Shown here piece by piece: positions 51,890 through 60,872 of a stretch of 64,000 nt of DNA. Below the pieces are notes generated by a model, which saw nothing but the letters and a program-made list of their open reading frames with translations, searched no databases and had not been told where the DNA came from. Each line of letters opens with the position of its first letter. Within the stretch, counting starts at the first letter, position 1. The stretch spans positions 62,001 through 126,000 of the forward strand of contig NZ_CAJGBF010000008.1 of NCBI RefSeq assembly GCF_904424705.1, in the 5' to 3' direction. The translations under genes were made by a program, and so were the position numbers. Source of the stretch: Rossellomorea arthrocnemi. GTDB taxonomy: Bacteria > Bacillota > Bacilli > Bacillales > Bacillaceae_B.

Positions 51890-52006
51890 ATGAAAAAGGT
51901 ACAAAAATTATTGATTATCACCAGTCTCACTGCTATGGCCTTTGCAGGCGTAGTAGTGATCAATTCAAATGAAGAAGAATTTCCACCGTTCTCAAGTAAA
52001 TTATAA
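51890..52006 (+). CDS. secreted signalling propeptide (Phr/NprX-like)
   Basis: The 38-residue frame begins at 51890 with GGGAGGTG five bases upstream, 12 bases after the receptor stop. It has a basic N terminus (MKKVQK), a hydrophobic export core (LLIITSLTAMAFAGVVVI) and a polar C terminus NSNEEEFPPFSSKL, the exact build of Phr, NprX and PapR precursors. The mature signal is probably a 5-10 residue piece of the C-terminal end, such as around EFPPFSSKL. It would be exported, processed, re-imported by an oligopeptide permease and bound by the upstream receptor. Confidence 0.8.
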   Translation: MKKVQKLLIITSLTAMAFAGVVVINSNEEEFPPFSSKL

Positions 52007-52009
52007 GCA

Positions 52010-52048
52010 CTTGATGGGCTGGCCCGAGTATAGGGCAAGTCCTATTTT
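52010..52048 (+). terminator. weak terminator after propeptide gene
   Basis: GGCTGGCCC and GGGCAAGTCC can pair imperfectly around GAGTATA and are followed by TATTTTTTTT. Confidence 0.55.
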
Positions 52049-52182
52049 TTTTGCTTGGTTTCCTTTTTAGCTTTCAGCCTCCATATAAATCCAATTTTCC
52101 GATAAAAATGTTTATTAATCAATGAAATTTTCTGACAAAAGAGATATAGTTATGTTGAATACATATTTAAGGGGGATCACAA

Positions 52183-53415
52183 ATGAATCAATCATTTGAA
52201 AAAAACTTAGAAAAATATGCAGATCTAATCGTACAAGTTGGGTTAAATCTGCAAAAAGGACAGGAGCTTATGGTTTCAGCACCTATCACTGCGTACAAAT
52301 TCGTTCGCCTGGTTACAGAGAAAGCTTATGAAGCCGGGGCATTGAATGTATTAACGGATTTCTATGATGATGACCTGAAAAAAATTCGCTTGGAGAAATC
52401 ATCAGAAGCTGGATTGAAAGCGTTTCCCGACTGGAAAGCAAAAGGATTTATTGAAATGGCAGAAAACAATGTTGCGTTATTAAATTTAGCAGCCCCAAAT
52501 CCGTCACTTTTAAGGGATACAGATCCAACCCGGGTCGCGATGTTGAATAAGACATCAGCTGAAGCTATGAAAGACTTTTCAGCTTATATCGGTGGTGGAA
52601 AGATCAGCTGGTTGATCGCGGCCATACCAACGGTTGAATGGGCTCAAACCGTTTTCCCTGAGCTGCCTCAAGAAGAAGCGTTTACGAAACTATGGGAGAA
52701 CATCTTTTATACAACCAGAACCGATCAGGAAAATACTGTCGAATTATGGGAAACTCATATCGATAACCTGAATAAAAACGCAAACCGCTTAAATAAAGGG
52801 AACTATAAAAGGCTTCATTATAAAGGGCCAGGAACAGACCTTACCATTGAATTTCACCCAAAGACAAAATGGATCAGTGCTCAGTTCACTAATGATAAAG
52901 GAATTCCATTTGTCCCCAATCTTCCAACAGAAGAAGTGTTTTCCATCCCTGTTAAATATGGAGTAAACGGCGTAGTATCAAGTACGAAGCCTCTTAACTA
53001 CAGCGGCACCTTAATCAAGAATTTTTCCTTAACCTTCAAGGAAGGGAAAGTGGTGGATTTCAAGGCTGAAGAAGGATATGAAACCTTAAAAAACTTACTC
53101 GAAACGGATGAAGGCGCATCCTATTTAGGTGAGGTCGCATTGGTACCGCACGACTCCCCTATTTCAAATACAAACATCATTTTCAATAACACTCTTTTTG
53201 ATGAAAATGCTTCCTGTCATATCGCCCTGGGGAGAGCCTTATCTGTATGTGTTGAAGATGGCAAGTCGATGACGTCTGAACAGTTACAGGAAATAGGTTT
53301 TAACGAAAGTATGGTTCATGTAGACTTCATGATCGGCTCCTCTGAGTTGGATATTGCCGGTGAGAAAGCAGACGGCACGATTGAACAGATTTTCAAAAGT
53401 GGAGATTGGGTTTAA
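52183..53415 (+). CDS. ampS: M29 aminopeptidase AmpS
   Basis: The 410-residue metalloaminopeptidase of the thermophilic aminopeptidase (M29) family equals Bacillus AmpS in length. Recognisable segments are YADLIVQVGLNLQKGQELMVSAP, TEFHPKTKW-like IEFHPKTKWISAQF, PNLPTEEVFSIPVKYGVNGVVSST-type NLPTEEVF, EGASYLGEVALVP and HIALGRALSVCVEDG, which supply the metal ligands. It releases N-terminal residues from peptides. GGGGG lies upstream of the start. It has its own terminator. Confidence 0.92.
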   Translation: MNQSFEKNLEKYADLIVQVGLNLQKGQELMVSAPITAYKFVRLVTEKAYEAGALNVLTDFYDDDLKKIRLEKSSEAGLKAFPDWKAKGFIEMAENNVALLNLAAPNPSLLRDTDPTRVAMLNKTSAEAMKDFSAYIGGGKISWLIAAIPTVEWAQTVFPELPQEEAFTKLWENIFYTTRTDQENTVELWETHIDNLNKNANRLNKGNYKRLHYKGPGTDLTIEFHPKTKWISAQFTNDKGIPFVPNLPTEEVFSIPVKYGVNGVVSSTKPLNYSGTLIKNFSLTFKEGKVVDFKAEEGYETLKNLLETDEGASYLGEVALVPHDSPISNTNIIFNNTLFDENASCHIALGRALSVCVEDGKSMTSEQLQEIGFNESMVHVDFMIGSSELDIAGEKADGTIEQIFKSGDWV

Positions 53416-53445
53416 TTTCTGACTTCCAAGGAAGAATAACGATTG

Positions 53446-53478
53446 AAAGGCTTAAATTTATTATTTAAGCCTTTTTAT
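53446..53478 (+). terminator. terminator of ampS
   Basis: AAAGGCTTAAAT and ATTTAAGCCTTT pair perfectly around a five-base loop and are followed by TTATTA. Confidence 0.85.
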
Positions 53479-53638
53479 TATGGTCTCTTAATTTGAGCTT
53501 TCGAGCCCCAATCAGAAATATAGTACCAATAATGGTAATATTTACATAGAATATGACAAATAAATTTCTTTTTTAACATATTCAATACTTCACGAATCAC
53601 TTACAATAGATGTATACCTTTTTAAAGGAGCGATTTTC

Positions 53639-54475
53639 TTGTCATTAAAATCTAAACGATCATTTTTCTGGAGTGGCTTCTTCATCGTCGCCTTCTTTGC
53701 TTTATATACAATATTTCGTACCACGAACGTACAGTCCAGTGAAAAACCCTTAACTGCCGAGGAAAAATATCCGACCGTCTTCGTGCACGGGTATAAAGGT
53801 ACATATAATTCTTTCAAAACAATGTTGGACCGTTTTGAAAACAGACACGGCTGGGGGCAGAAAACCTTGGAAATCACAGTAGATTCATCAGGAAATGTGA
53901 CGTACAAAGGGGCTATCCCTAAAAACCCTACCTCTCCCCCCCTTGTTCAAGTCATATTTGAAGATAATCGTGCTTCCTTGGATAAACAGGCGATTTGGCT
54001 GGAAAATGCAATGAAGCTATTGCATCATCAATTTAATGTCCCTGCTGTCAATATCGTCGCTCACTCTATGGGTGGCTTAGCCTCAACCCGATACATCGAA
54101 AATACAAATGATGAATCTTTTGTCCCGAGAACCTATAAATTCATTACGATTGCGACCCCTTTTCAGGGTGTGACAAAAGAATCGTATGATCAAATCAATA
54201 CCGGTGCAGCCGTTATTGATTTGAAACCTGCATCACGTGCATTAAAGAAATTGTATATCAACCGTCATTTAATCCCTTCTGAAATAAAGGTATTATCTAT
54301 TGCTGGTTCGGGTGATGATGTAGTAAACGTCCAAAGCGCGATAGGAAGTAAATCATTTTTTGAAAATAACCCATTTCAGTCTAAAATAGTCTATGACCCA
54401 TTGATTTCCCATAGCGGTTTACATGAAACGATTAAAGTTGACCGTCTTGTAGGAGATTATCTTTGGAGTAAATAA
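53639..54475 (+). CDS. DUF915 alpha/beta hydrolase, membrane-anchored
   Basis: The 278-residue protein begins with TTG at 53639 (AAAGGAG eight bases upstream) and an N-terminal transmembrane anchor (FFWSGFFIVAFFALYTIF). The extracellular hydrolase domain has PTVFVHGYKGTYNSFKTMLDRFE, the nucleophile elbow AHSMGG, a candidate acid in GSGDDVVN and a candidate His in SHSGLHE, as in DUF915 cell-surface lipases/esterases. The substrate is unknown. Confidence 0.85.
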   Translation: MSLKSKRSFFWSGFFIVAFFALYTIFRTTNVQSSEKPLTAEEKYPTVFVHGYKGTYNSFKTMLDRFENRHGWGQKTLEITVDSSGNVTYKGAIPKNPTSPPLVQVIFEDNRASLDKQAIWLENAMKLLHHQFNVPAVNIVAHSMGGLASTRYIENTNDESFVPRTYKFITIATPFQGVTKESYDQINTGAAVIDLKPASRALKKLYINRHLIPSEIKVLSIAGSGDDVVNVQSAIGSKSFFENNPFQSKIVYDPLISHSGLHETIKVDRLVGDYLWSK

Positions 54476-54483
54476 TAAACAAT

Positions 54484-54526
54484 AAAACATTCCCTCTTCG
54501 ATTGATTCGTTAGAGGGAATGTTTTA
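54484..54526. terminator. terminator of DUF915 hydrolase gene
   Basis: AAAACATTCCCTCT and AGAGGGAATGTTTTA form a 14-bp stem with T-rich flanks on both strands. Confidence 0.85.
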
Positions 54527-54595
54527 TGCTGTTGCGAAAACTCCCTTTACGTTCTATACTACACAAGACTAAACCAATAGGTTAGGATGAGTAGA

Positions 54596-55789
54596 ATGAC
54601 AAACGAAAAAGTCGTGAAAGCAAGCCCGAAATACATACAGCAATTCCTAAAAGGGTTTCCTCTTTTAAATAAAGAAAATGTCACTACACCAATGGAGAAT
54701 GTAGTAGATGGCGATATCCTTAAACTGGTTGATCCCCATGGTCGCTTTATTGCGAAAGGGTACTTCGGAATTCAGAATAAGGGAATCGGCTGGCTCCTAA
54801 GCTGGAAAGAACATGAGAATATCGATAAGGAGTTCATCCATAAAAAGATTCAAGCTGCCATTAATCAACGTCTTCACTTCTTTTATAGTGACGATACGAC
54901 GGCATTCAGAGTATTTAATGGTGAAGGTGACGGATTCGGAGGCTTTACCATTGATTACTTTGAAGGATATTATCTCATTCAATGGTATTCAAAAGGGGCC
55001 TATTCGTTTCATGAAGAAGTGATGGAATCGTTGCGTGATTTGACCGAATACAAAGGCATTTACCAGAAAAAACGATTCGCTCAGGAAGGGAAATACGTGG
55101 AAGAAGATGACTTCGTTGAAGGAACACGACCTTCCTTCCCCCTTCTTGTGAAAGAAAACGGTGTTCAATTTGCCATATATTTAAATGATGGAGCCATGGT
55201 CGGTGTATTTCTCGATCAACGGGAAGTTAGGAAACGGATTCGTGACACATACTCAAAGGGTAAGCAGGTATTGAATACATTTTCCTACACCGGGGCGTTT
55301 TCTGTTTTCGCTGCCCTTGGGGGCGCCGCCCTTACCACAAGTGTTGATCTCGCTAATCGGAGCTTGAGTAAAACGATTGAACAATTCAGCATTAACGGAA
55401 TCGATTATGAGTCTCAAAACATCATCGTTGAAGATGTCTTCAAATACTTCAAATATGCTGTAAAAAAAGAGCTTTTATTCGATTTGGTGATATTAGATCC
55501 ACCTAGCTTTGCCCGTTCAAAAAAACACACATTCAGTGCAGCGAAGGATTATAAAGATTTGTTGAAGGAAGCGATTTCTATCACTGAAAAGAACGGGACC
55601 ATCGTGGCATCCACAAATTGCAGTACCTTTAATATGAAAAAATTCAAAAGCTTTATCGAAGCGGCATTCAACGAAACCAATGGAAAATATAAAATACTCG
55701 AAGAATACACTCTTCCTGAAGATTTCAAAACCCTAAGGCAATACAAGCAAAGTGACTACTTAAAAGTCGCTTTTATCCGTAAACTATAA
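54596..55789 (+). CDS. class I SAM-dependent rRNA methyltransferase (RlmI/YwbD-like)
   Basis: The 397-residue protein has an N-terminal PUA-like domain (residues 1-75), a linker domain with FNGEGDGFGGFTIDYFEGYYLIQWYSKGAY in part, and a Rossmann methyltransferase domain with VGVFLDQREVRKRI, LNTFSYTGAFSVFAALGGA, SVDLANRSLSK, IVEDVFKYF and the catalytic LVILDPPSFARSK. These are features of RlmI-type 23S rRNA cytosine-C5 methyltransferases. The start at 54596 is preferred by spacing from TTAGG. The position modified is inferred only. Confidence 0.85.
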   Translation: MTNEKVVKASPKYIQQFLKGFPLLNKENVTTPMENVVDGDILKLVDPHGRFIAKGYFGIQNKGIGWLLSWKEHENIDKEFIHKKIQAAINQRLHFFYSDDTTAFRVFNGEGDGFGGFTIDYFEGYYLIQWYSKGAYSFHEEVMESLRDLTEYKGIYQKKRFAQEGKYVEEDDFVEGTRPSFPLLVKENGVQFAIYLNDGAMVGVFLDQREVRKRIRDTYSKGKQVLNTFSYTGAFSVFAALGGAALTTSVDLANRSLSKTIEQFSINGIDYESQNIIVEDVFKYFKYAVKKELLFDLVILDPPSFARSKKHTFSAAKDYKDLLKEAISITEKNGTIVASTNCSTFNMKKFKSFIEAAFNETNGKYKILEEYTLPEDFKTLRQYKQSDYLKVAFIRKL

Positions 55790-55794
55790 CGGTT

Positions 55795-55827
55795 AGGGAA
55801 CGGACCTGATTCAAGGTCCGTTCCCTC
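55795..55827. terminator. hairpin after methyltransferase gene
   Basis: AGGGAACGGACC and GGTCCGTTCCCT pair perfectly around a short loop but lack a clear T-run. The core is a variant of the GGGACGGACC stem at 15433. Confidence 0.55.
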
Positions 55828-55952
55828 TCCAGCTGCAAAACAAGATTGCAATTAAATGACAGAATACTCTGTTATTATTTCCTCGGAAACCGCAGGAAGC
55901 GACACGACAACAGAATCGATTGAAGAATAATATCGAATAAGGGGGATAAATG

Positions 55953-56489
55953 ATGAAAAAAGCTGTTTTCCTTGATCGCGATGGTGTTATCAATGAGGTA
56001 AAAACCAATAGAGTAAGGTTCGTGAACCGGCCAGATCAATTTTATTTCCTGGAAGGTGTTCCGGAAGCAATAAAAGCATTATCTCAATCCGGCTTCCTTC
56101 TTTTTGTCGTTACGAATCAAGGTGGCGTTGGTTTGGGCCATCTTTCACATGAAAAACTCCACTCCATTCATGATTTTATGGTGAAAGAAATTGAAAAAGA
56201 AGGTGGATTCATTCAGGAAGTATCCTGCTGCACTCATAAGCCCCAGGCTGGATGTACATGCAGAAAGCCTGAACCAGGGATGCTAATCGGACTGGCAGAA
56301 AAATACACGATTGATCTTGGTCAATCCTTTATGGTCGGAGATCGTGAAGTAGACATAGTAGCCGGCCGTAAAGCTGGATGCACTACCATCTTACTTAACG
56401 ACAGTTCTTCTTCAACATTTAACGCTGATTACATATTTCCTGATTTACTTACCGCTTCTCGCTTCCTCATCAACCTCAGTGATTCATAA
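55953..56489 (+). CDS. HAD-IIIA phosphatase, GmhB-like
   Basis: The 178-residue phosphatase has motif I FLDRDGVINE, motif II VVTNQGG, the zinc-binding loop CCTHKPQAGCTCRKPEPGML and motif IV MVGDREVDIVAGRKAG, as in D-glycero-D-manno-heptose-1,7-bisphosphate 7-phosphatase. No heptose-synthesis genes are near, so it may act on histidinol phosphate or another sugar phosphate. GGGGG lies seven bases before the second ATG at 55953. Confidence 0.82.
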   Translation: MKKAVFLDRDGVINEVKTNRVRFVNRPDQFYFLEGVPEAIKALSQSGFLLFVVTNQGGVGLGHLSHEKLHSIHDFMVKEIEKEGGFIQEVSCCTHKPQAGCTCRKPEPGMLIGLAEKYTIDLGQSFMVGDREVDIVAGRKAGCTTILLNDSSSSTFNADYIFPDLLTASRFLINLSDS

Positions 56490-56615
56490 AGATGTGTGAA
56501 GCATTGATGCTCTGAACAATTTCTTATTGCACATGCTTACTACACCTATTAAACTAAGTGAGTGATTCTTTCTTACTGCATAGTATTTGCAGTTTCAATT
56601 AAGGAGTGTGATGAG

Positions 56616-58772
56616 ATGAATCTAATTGGTAAAGGGATTACCCGTTTCTATAAATGGATCATAGTATTATGGATGATATTAGCGGGGGTTCTGGGTTACT
56701 TTGCTACAGATTTACCTTCCAAATTAGGAGGGGATGGTTTCAGGACAGATGGACAATTCGTAACGGTGAATGAGGTATTGACCGGCACCTTCGATTTTCC
56801 TGAATCATCCATTCTTCTGCTTATGGAAAAGCAGGATTCTCAATCTGCCGGAATGTTTAATTCAACGATTAAAGATACGCTTGAAAGAATTGAACAACTT
56901 GACGTTACTTCTTCTATCCAGTCACCATTAGAAGACGAAAAATTAAAGAGTGACGACGTGGCATATGCCGTTTTATCCTTCGATCAATCCGATGTTTCAA
57001 ACGAAACAAAGGAAATTGAAAAACTCATAAAAGAAAACCCCGGACAATCTTTAACGGGGGCTCCCATTATTAGTTCGGATATTAACAAAGCTAGTCAGGA
57101 TGATTTGAAACGGGCAGAACTAATCGGATTACCTTTTGCCTTACTTATTCTTTTACTCGCATTCGGTTCGGTTGTAGCCTCCATTGTTCCAGTTATCATC
57201 GGTGCAATAACAGTCGTAACGGCCTTTGGGATCCTCACTTTGATCGGAGGCAGCATGGATCTCTCCGTTTTCCTGCTGAATGTGGTCCCAATGATTGGTC
57301 TTGCCCTCAGCATTGACTTTTCACTTCTGTTTATCAATCGCTATCGTGAAGAATTGTCTACTAAATCCATTCCAGAAGCGATTCATACCACTATTAAAAC
57401 CGCGGGAAGATCGATTATTTTTTCTGCGGTCTGTGTATTCATCGGTTTAGGAGCGATGATGCTCATTGAAATCGATATATTCCAGACCATCGCCATTGGA
57501 GGCATGGTTGTTGTCATGCTTGCTGTTGTTTCTGCACTGTCCCTACTCCCGTCCGTTCTCTTGCTGCTCGGGAATTCCATCAATAAATGGAGGATACTTA
57601 AGCAGAAGAAAAATGGCCACGGGAAATGGAGGGCATTTGCAGGTTTCGTTATGAAGAGACCCGTTATTCTTGCCTTCTTCTCCCTGATTGTTTTAGGTAT
57701 TGGAATTATTCCTGTACAGTCTATGAAGCTTGCCATTCCTGATACGGAAGCTTTACCTGATACATTTGAATCCCGTCAGGCCATGGACACCATTCAAAAG
57801 ACATTCAAAACAGATGAAGGCAGTACGGTGTATGTGATTGCAGAGCGGGAAGATGGCTGGGCCAGCAAAGAAGGGTTTGAAATTCTGAATGAATTAATCG
57901 TGGATTTCCGGCAGGAATCAGCTGTAACTTCGGTGGATTCTATCTTCAGAGCTACGAATATTGACTCTCCTGAAAAATTATTCGGGGCACTTCAACTACC
58001 AAAATCAAAGGAAAAGCTTGACACTGCATTGAAGACATTCATTCAAGGAGACAAAGTACTGATTCCTGTGCATTTGTCCTTAGATTCATCATCAACAGAA
58101 GCTCAGGAATTGGTGAAAGAATGGAGTCAAAGAGAATGGTCCCAGCCCCTTCTCTTCGGAGGACAGGTGAGGTTCAATCAGGAAATATTTGATGAGATTT
58201 TTCAGAAAGTAGGGATATGCTTATTCATTATTTTAGGCTCAACCTATCTAATTTTGATGATAGCATTCCGCTCCTTCTTCATTCCTTTGAAAGCCATATT
58301 GATGAATATTATCAGCCTTACATCGACATTCGGGATATTAGTCTGGATCTTCCAAGGTGGACATTTTGGAATTCCTGAATCCGATATCGCCCTCGTTCTC
58401 CCGGTGCTGGTATTCAGCCTTGTTTTCGGCCTTAGCATGGATTATGAAGTTTTCCTCATCTCCAGAATTCATGAAATTTATCAAGAAACGGGAGACAATA
58501 CACATTCGACCGTTGAGGGTCTTACATCAACAAGTAAGATCATTACATCTGCGGCACTTATCATGATCGTCATAACAGGTGCCTTTGCCTTTACAGGTGT
58601 GATGCCCGTTAAACAAATAGGGATAGGTATTGCCATCGCTATTTTCATTGATGCAACCATCGTTCGGATGATATTAGTCCCTTCTTTAATGAAGGTCCTT
58701 GGAGAATGGAACTGGTGGATGCCTTTCACTAAGAAGAATAAACAGGAAATGAAAACGAATAAAGCCTCGTAA
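56616..58772 (+). CDS. MMPL/RND-family transporter (YdfJ-like)
   Basis: The 718-residue protein has about 12 transmembrane helices in two six-helix halves, each with a large extracellular loop, and the MMPL motifs DFSLLFINRYREEL and SMDYEVFLISRIHEI. It resembles Bacillus YdfJ and mycobacterial MmpL proteins, proton-driven exporters of lipids or drugs. The ATG at 56616 has AAGGAGTG seven bases upstream; 18 earlier in-frame codons are not used. A strong terminator follows. The substrate is unknown. Confidence 0.88.
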   Translation: MNLIGKGITRFYKWIIVLWMILAGVLGYFATDLPSKLGGDGFRTDGQFVTVNEVLTGTFDFPESSILLLMEKQDSQSAGMFNSTIKDTLERIEQLDVTSSIQSPLEDEKLKSDDVAYAVLSFDQSDVSNETKEIEKLIKENPGQSLTGAPIISSDINKASQDDLKRAELIGLPFALLILLLAFGSVVASIVPVIIGAITVVTAFGILTLIGGSMDLSVFLLNVVPMIGLALSIDFSLLFINRYREELSTKSIPEAIHTTIKTAGRSIIFSAVCVFIGLGAMMLIEIDIFQTIAIGGMVVVMLAVVSALSLLPSVLLLLGNSINKWRILKQKKNGHGKWRAFAGFVMKRPVILAFFSLIVLGIGIIPVQSMKLAIPDTEALPDTFESRQAMDTIQKTFKTDEGSTVYVIAEREDGWASKEGFEILNELIVDFRQESAVTSVDSIFRATNIDSPEKLFGALQLPKSKEKLDTALKTFIQGDKVLIPVHLSLDSSSTEAQELVKEWSQREWSQPLLFGGQVRFNQEIFDEIFQKVGICLFIILGSTYLILMIAFRSFFIPLKAILMNIISLTSTFGILVWIFQGGHFGIPESDIALVLPVLVFSLVFGLSMDYEVFLISRIHEIYQETGDNTHSTVEGLTSTSKIITSAALIMIVITGAFAFTGVMPVKQIGIGIAIAIFIDATIVRMILVPSLMKVLGEWNWWMPFTKKNKQEMKTNKAS

Positions 58773-58831
58773 CCTCTTTTCTTAGATTTCATTTCTGATT
58801 GACTATCTAACCACAAGAGTACTACGATGAC

Positions 58832-58870
58832 AGACACCCTGATGCTGTTCCATATCTGGGTGTCTTTTTT
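58832..58870 (+). terminator. terminator of MMPL transporter gene
   Basis: AGACACCC and GGGTGTCT arms with an 18-base loop are followed by TTTTTTG. Confidence 0.8.
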
Positions 58871-58955
58871 GTTAATGCCGTCCGTTTTATCGTTTCAAAA
58901 TAGGGAATTCTATGTTAAAGTACTATGGAACTAGCATCGGAACGGGAGGTATTTG

Positions 58956-60872
58956 ATGAATCAGCATGAGTTATTGCAAATTATCCGGGATCACTATCCC
59001 TTTGATGTCCTGTCCGCTGAACAATTGGATTATATTTTAACCGGAGCTACATACACGACCTTCAAGAAGGGTGAATTTCTTTTTCATGAAGATGAAACTG
59101 TAGAAGAACTTGATATCTATTTCCTCGTATCAGGGTTAGCGAAGAATGTCCTTCATCGTTCAAGCGGAAAGCAATATTCACTCCGTTTCTATTACCCTGG
59201 CGACTTGATTGGAATTATGATCATGCTCACGAGCGGACAAATGACTTTCTCAGTACAAGCAATAGAAGATTGCACGGTTTTCAAGATCCAAAAAGACCGG
59301 ATTTTGGAAATCATGACAAAGAACAATGATTTTTCAAAAATCATTTTTGAAAGCATCGGCAATCGCATGAAAACTCTTTACGATGAAATAAAAGTGAAGT
59401 CTGCCACCGAAACCGACGATGAAAACATCAATCTGTTTCGGACAAAAGTGCATACTCTTATGGATCGCCCTACTTTCATCGAAGCGAATGCAACTATTGT
59501 TGAAGCAGCCACAAAGATGAAAGAACATGAAACATATGGATTGGTCGTAGTGAATAAGGAAAAGAAAATGCTTGGAATTCTAACGCAGAAGGAAATTCTC
59601 ACTTACATAGCCAATCCAAGTACCTCTGAAAAGGTCGAGGATTGGATGAAGGAAAAACCTTTCTGGATTCGGGATGAGTCCTTCGCTTATGAAGCCCTTT
59701 CCTACTTCAAGCATGAAGAAGTTGATTTCGTCCCCATCATTCGCAATGATGTCGTCGTGGGGATTCTCACCAGCACTTCCTTTCTCAATATACAGGATTC
59801 CAATTACCTGGATCTATCCTATAAAATTCAAAAGGCCGTAACGAATGATGATTTGGTTGAGCTGGCAACGGTGAAGAGTGAGACGTTTCAACAGTTCATC
59901 CAAGACCTTCTTGCACAGGACAGCTTTGGGTTTGATATTTGTGAAGTGATTTCGAACTATAACGACCGGCTTCACCGGAAAATCATTCAATTGAGTGAAA
60001 AAGAAATGAGGCGTGAGGGGTTCGGATCAGCCCCCATCAATTATTGCTTTATTGTGATGGGAAGCCAGGGGCGCAGTGAGCAAGGTTTCCATACAGATCA
60101 GGATAATGGAATTATCCTCGATGATCATTATCACTTATCAGACTTCAAGAAAGTGGATCAGTATTTTCAGGCATTCACAGAAAAATTAAATTTAAAGCTT
60201 GCTGCCTGCGGTTTTCCTGAATGTACAGGGGGAATCATGGCCAAGGAGCAAAAATGGAAGAGATCCTATACGGATTGGAAAAGGGCAATCGATGAATGGC
60301 TTCACGAAATGGATGCACAGGAAATTCAGAATATCACGATGTTTTATGACTTCCGTCCGATATACGGTGACTATTCCATCGCAGAAGAAATTCGGAATTA
60401 CCTGTCCGAAAAATCGAAACGCTCCCTCAATATGCAGCAACTCTTACGAAAAGATGCCCTTCGTTTTAAGCTTCCTGTCGGTCCATTGGGGAGAGTGAAC
60501 CTGAAACCGAAAAATCATTTATTCAATATAAAGAAGTCAGGGCTCTTACAAATCGTCAATATGATTCGGATCCATTCTGTAAAATATGGAATAAAAGAAG
60601 TGAATACGATCAAAAGGGTACAGGCATTGAAAAAGTTACAAGCCTTCCATCCAAGAGATGCAGAAAATGTAAAAACAGCTATGCATATCCTGCTTTCCTT
60701 GAGAACGAAACAGAATCTCCTTGAACTTAGTGAGGGAAAGCCATTAAGTAATGATATCGATGTGCGGACCCTTTCGAAAGAGGATCGCCAAAAATTAAAA
60801 GAATCCATCCAGATTGCCAATCGGCTGCAGCAGGTGATGGAAATCAGTTTTAACAGGAACCGGGTGGTCTAA
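58956..60872 (+). CDS. cNMP-binding/CBS/DUF294 nucleotidyltransferase-like signalling protein
   Basis: The 638-residue protein has a cyclic-nucleotide-binding-like domain (residues 15-135, FLFHEDETVEELDIYFLVSG, YYPGDLIGIMIML), two CBS domains (about 160-285), a DUF294 nucleotidyltransferase domain with FIVMGSQGRSEQGFHTDQDNGII near residue 365 and a helical DUF294 C domain. It probably senses nucleotides and modifies a protein or RNA. GGGAGG lies six bases before the ATG at 58956. Its stop overlaps the exonuclease start (TAATG), so the two are translationally coupled. Confidence 0.87.
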   Translation: MNQHELLQIIRDHYPFDVLSAEQLDYILTGATYTTFKKGEFLFHEDETVEELDIYFLVSGLAKNVLHRSSGKQYSLRFYYPGDLIGIMIMLTSGQMTFSVQAIEDCTVFKIQKDRILEIMTKNNDFSKIIFESIGNRMKTLYDEIKVKSATETDDENINLFRTKVHTLMDRPTFIEANATIVEAATKMKEHETYGLVVVNKEKKMLGILTQKEILTYIANPSTSEKVEDWMKEKPFWIRDESFAYEALSYFKHEEVDFVPIIRNDVVVGILTSTSFLNIQDSNYLDLSYKIQKAVTNDDLVELATVKSETFQQFIQDLLAQDSFGFDICEVISNYNDRLHRKIIQLSEKEMRREGFGSAPINYCFIVMGSQGRSEQGFHTDQDNGIILDDHYHLSDFKKVDQYFQAFTEKLNLKLAACGFPECTGGIMAKEQKWKRSYTDWKRAIDEWLHEMDAQEIQNITMFYDFRPIYGDYSIAEEIRNYLSEKSKRSLNMQQLLRKDALRFKLPVGPLGRVNLKPKNHLFNIKKSGLLQIVNMIRIHSVKYGIKEVNTIKRVQALKKLQAFHPRDAENVKTAMHILLSLRTKQNLLELSEGKPLSNDIDVRTLSKEDRQKLKESIQIANRLQQVMEISFNRNRVV

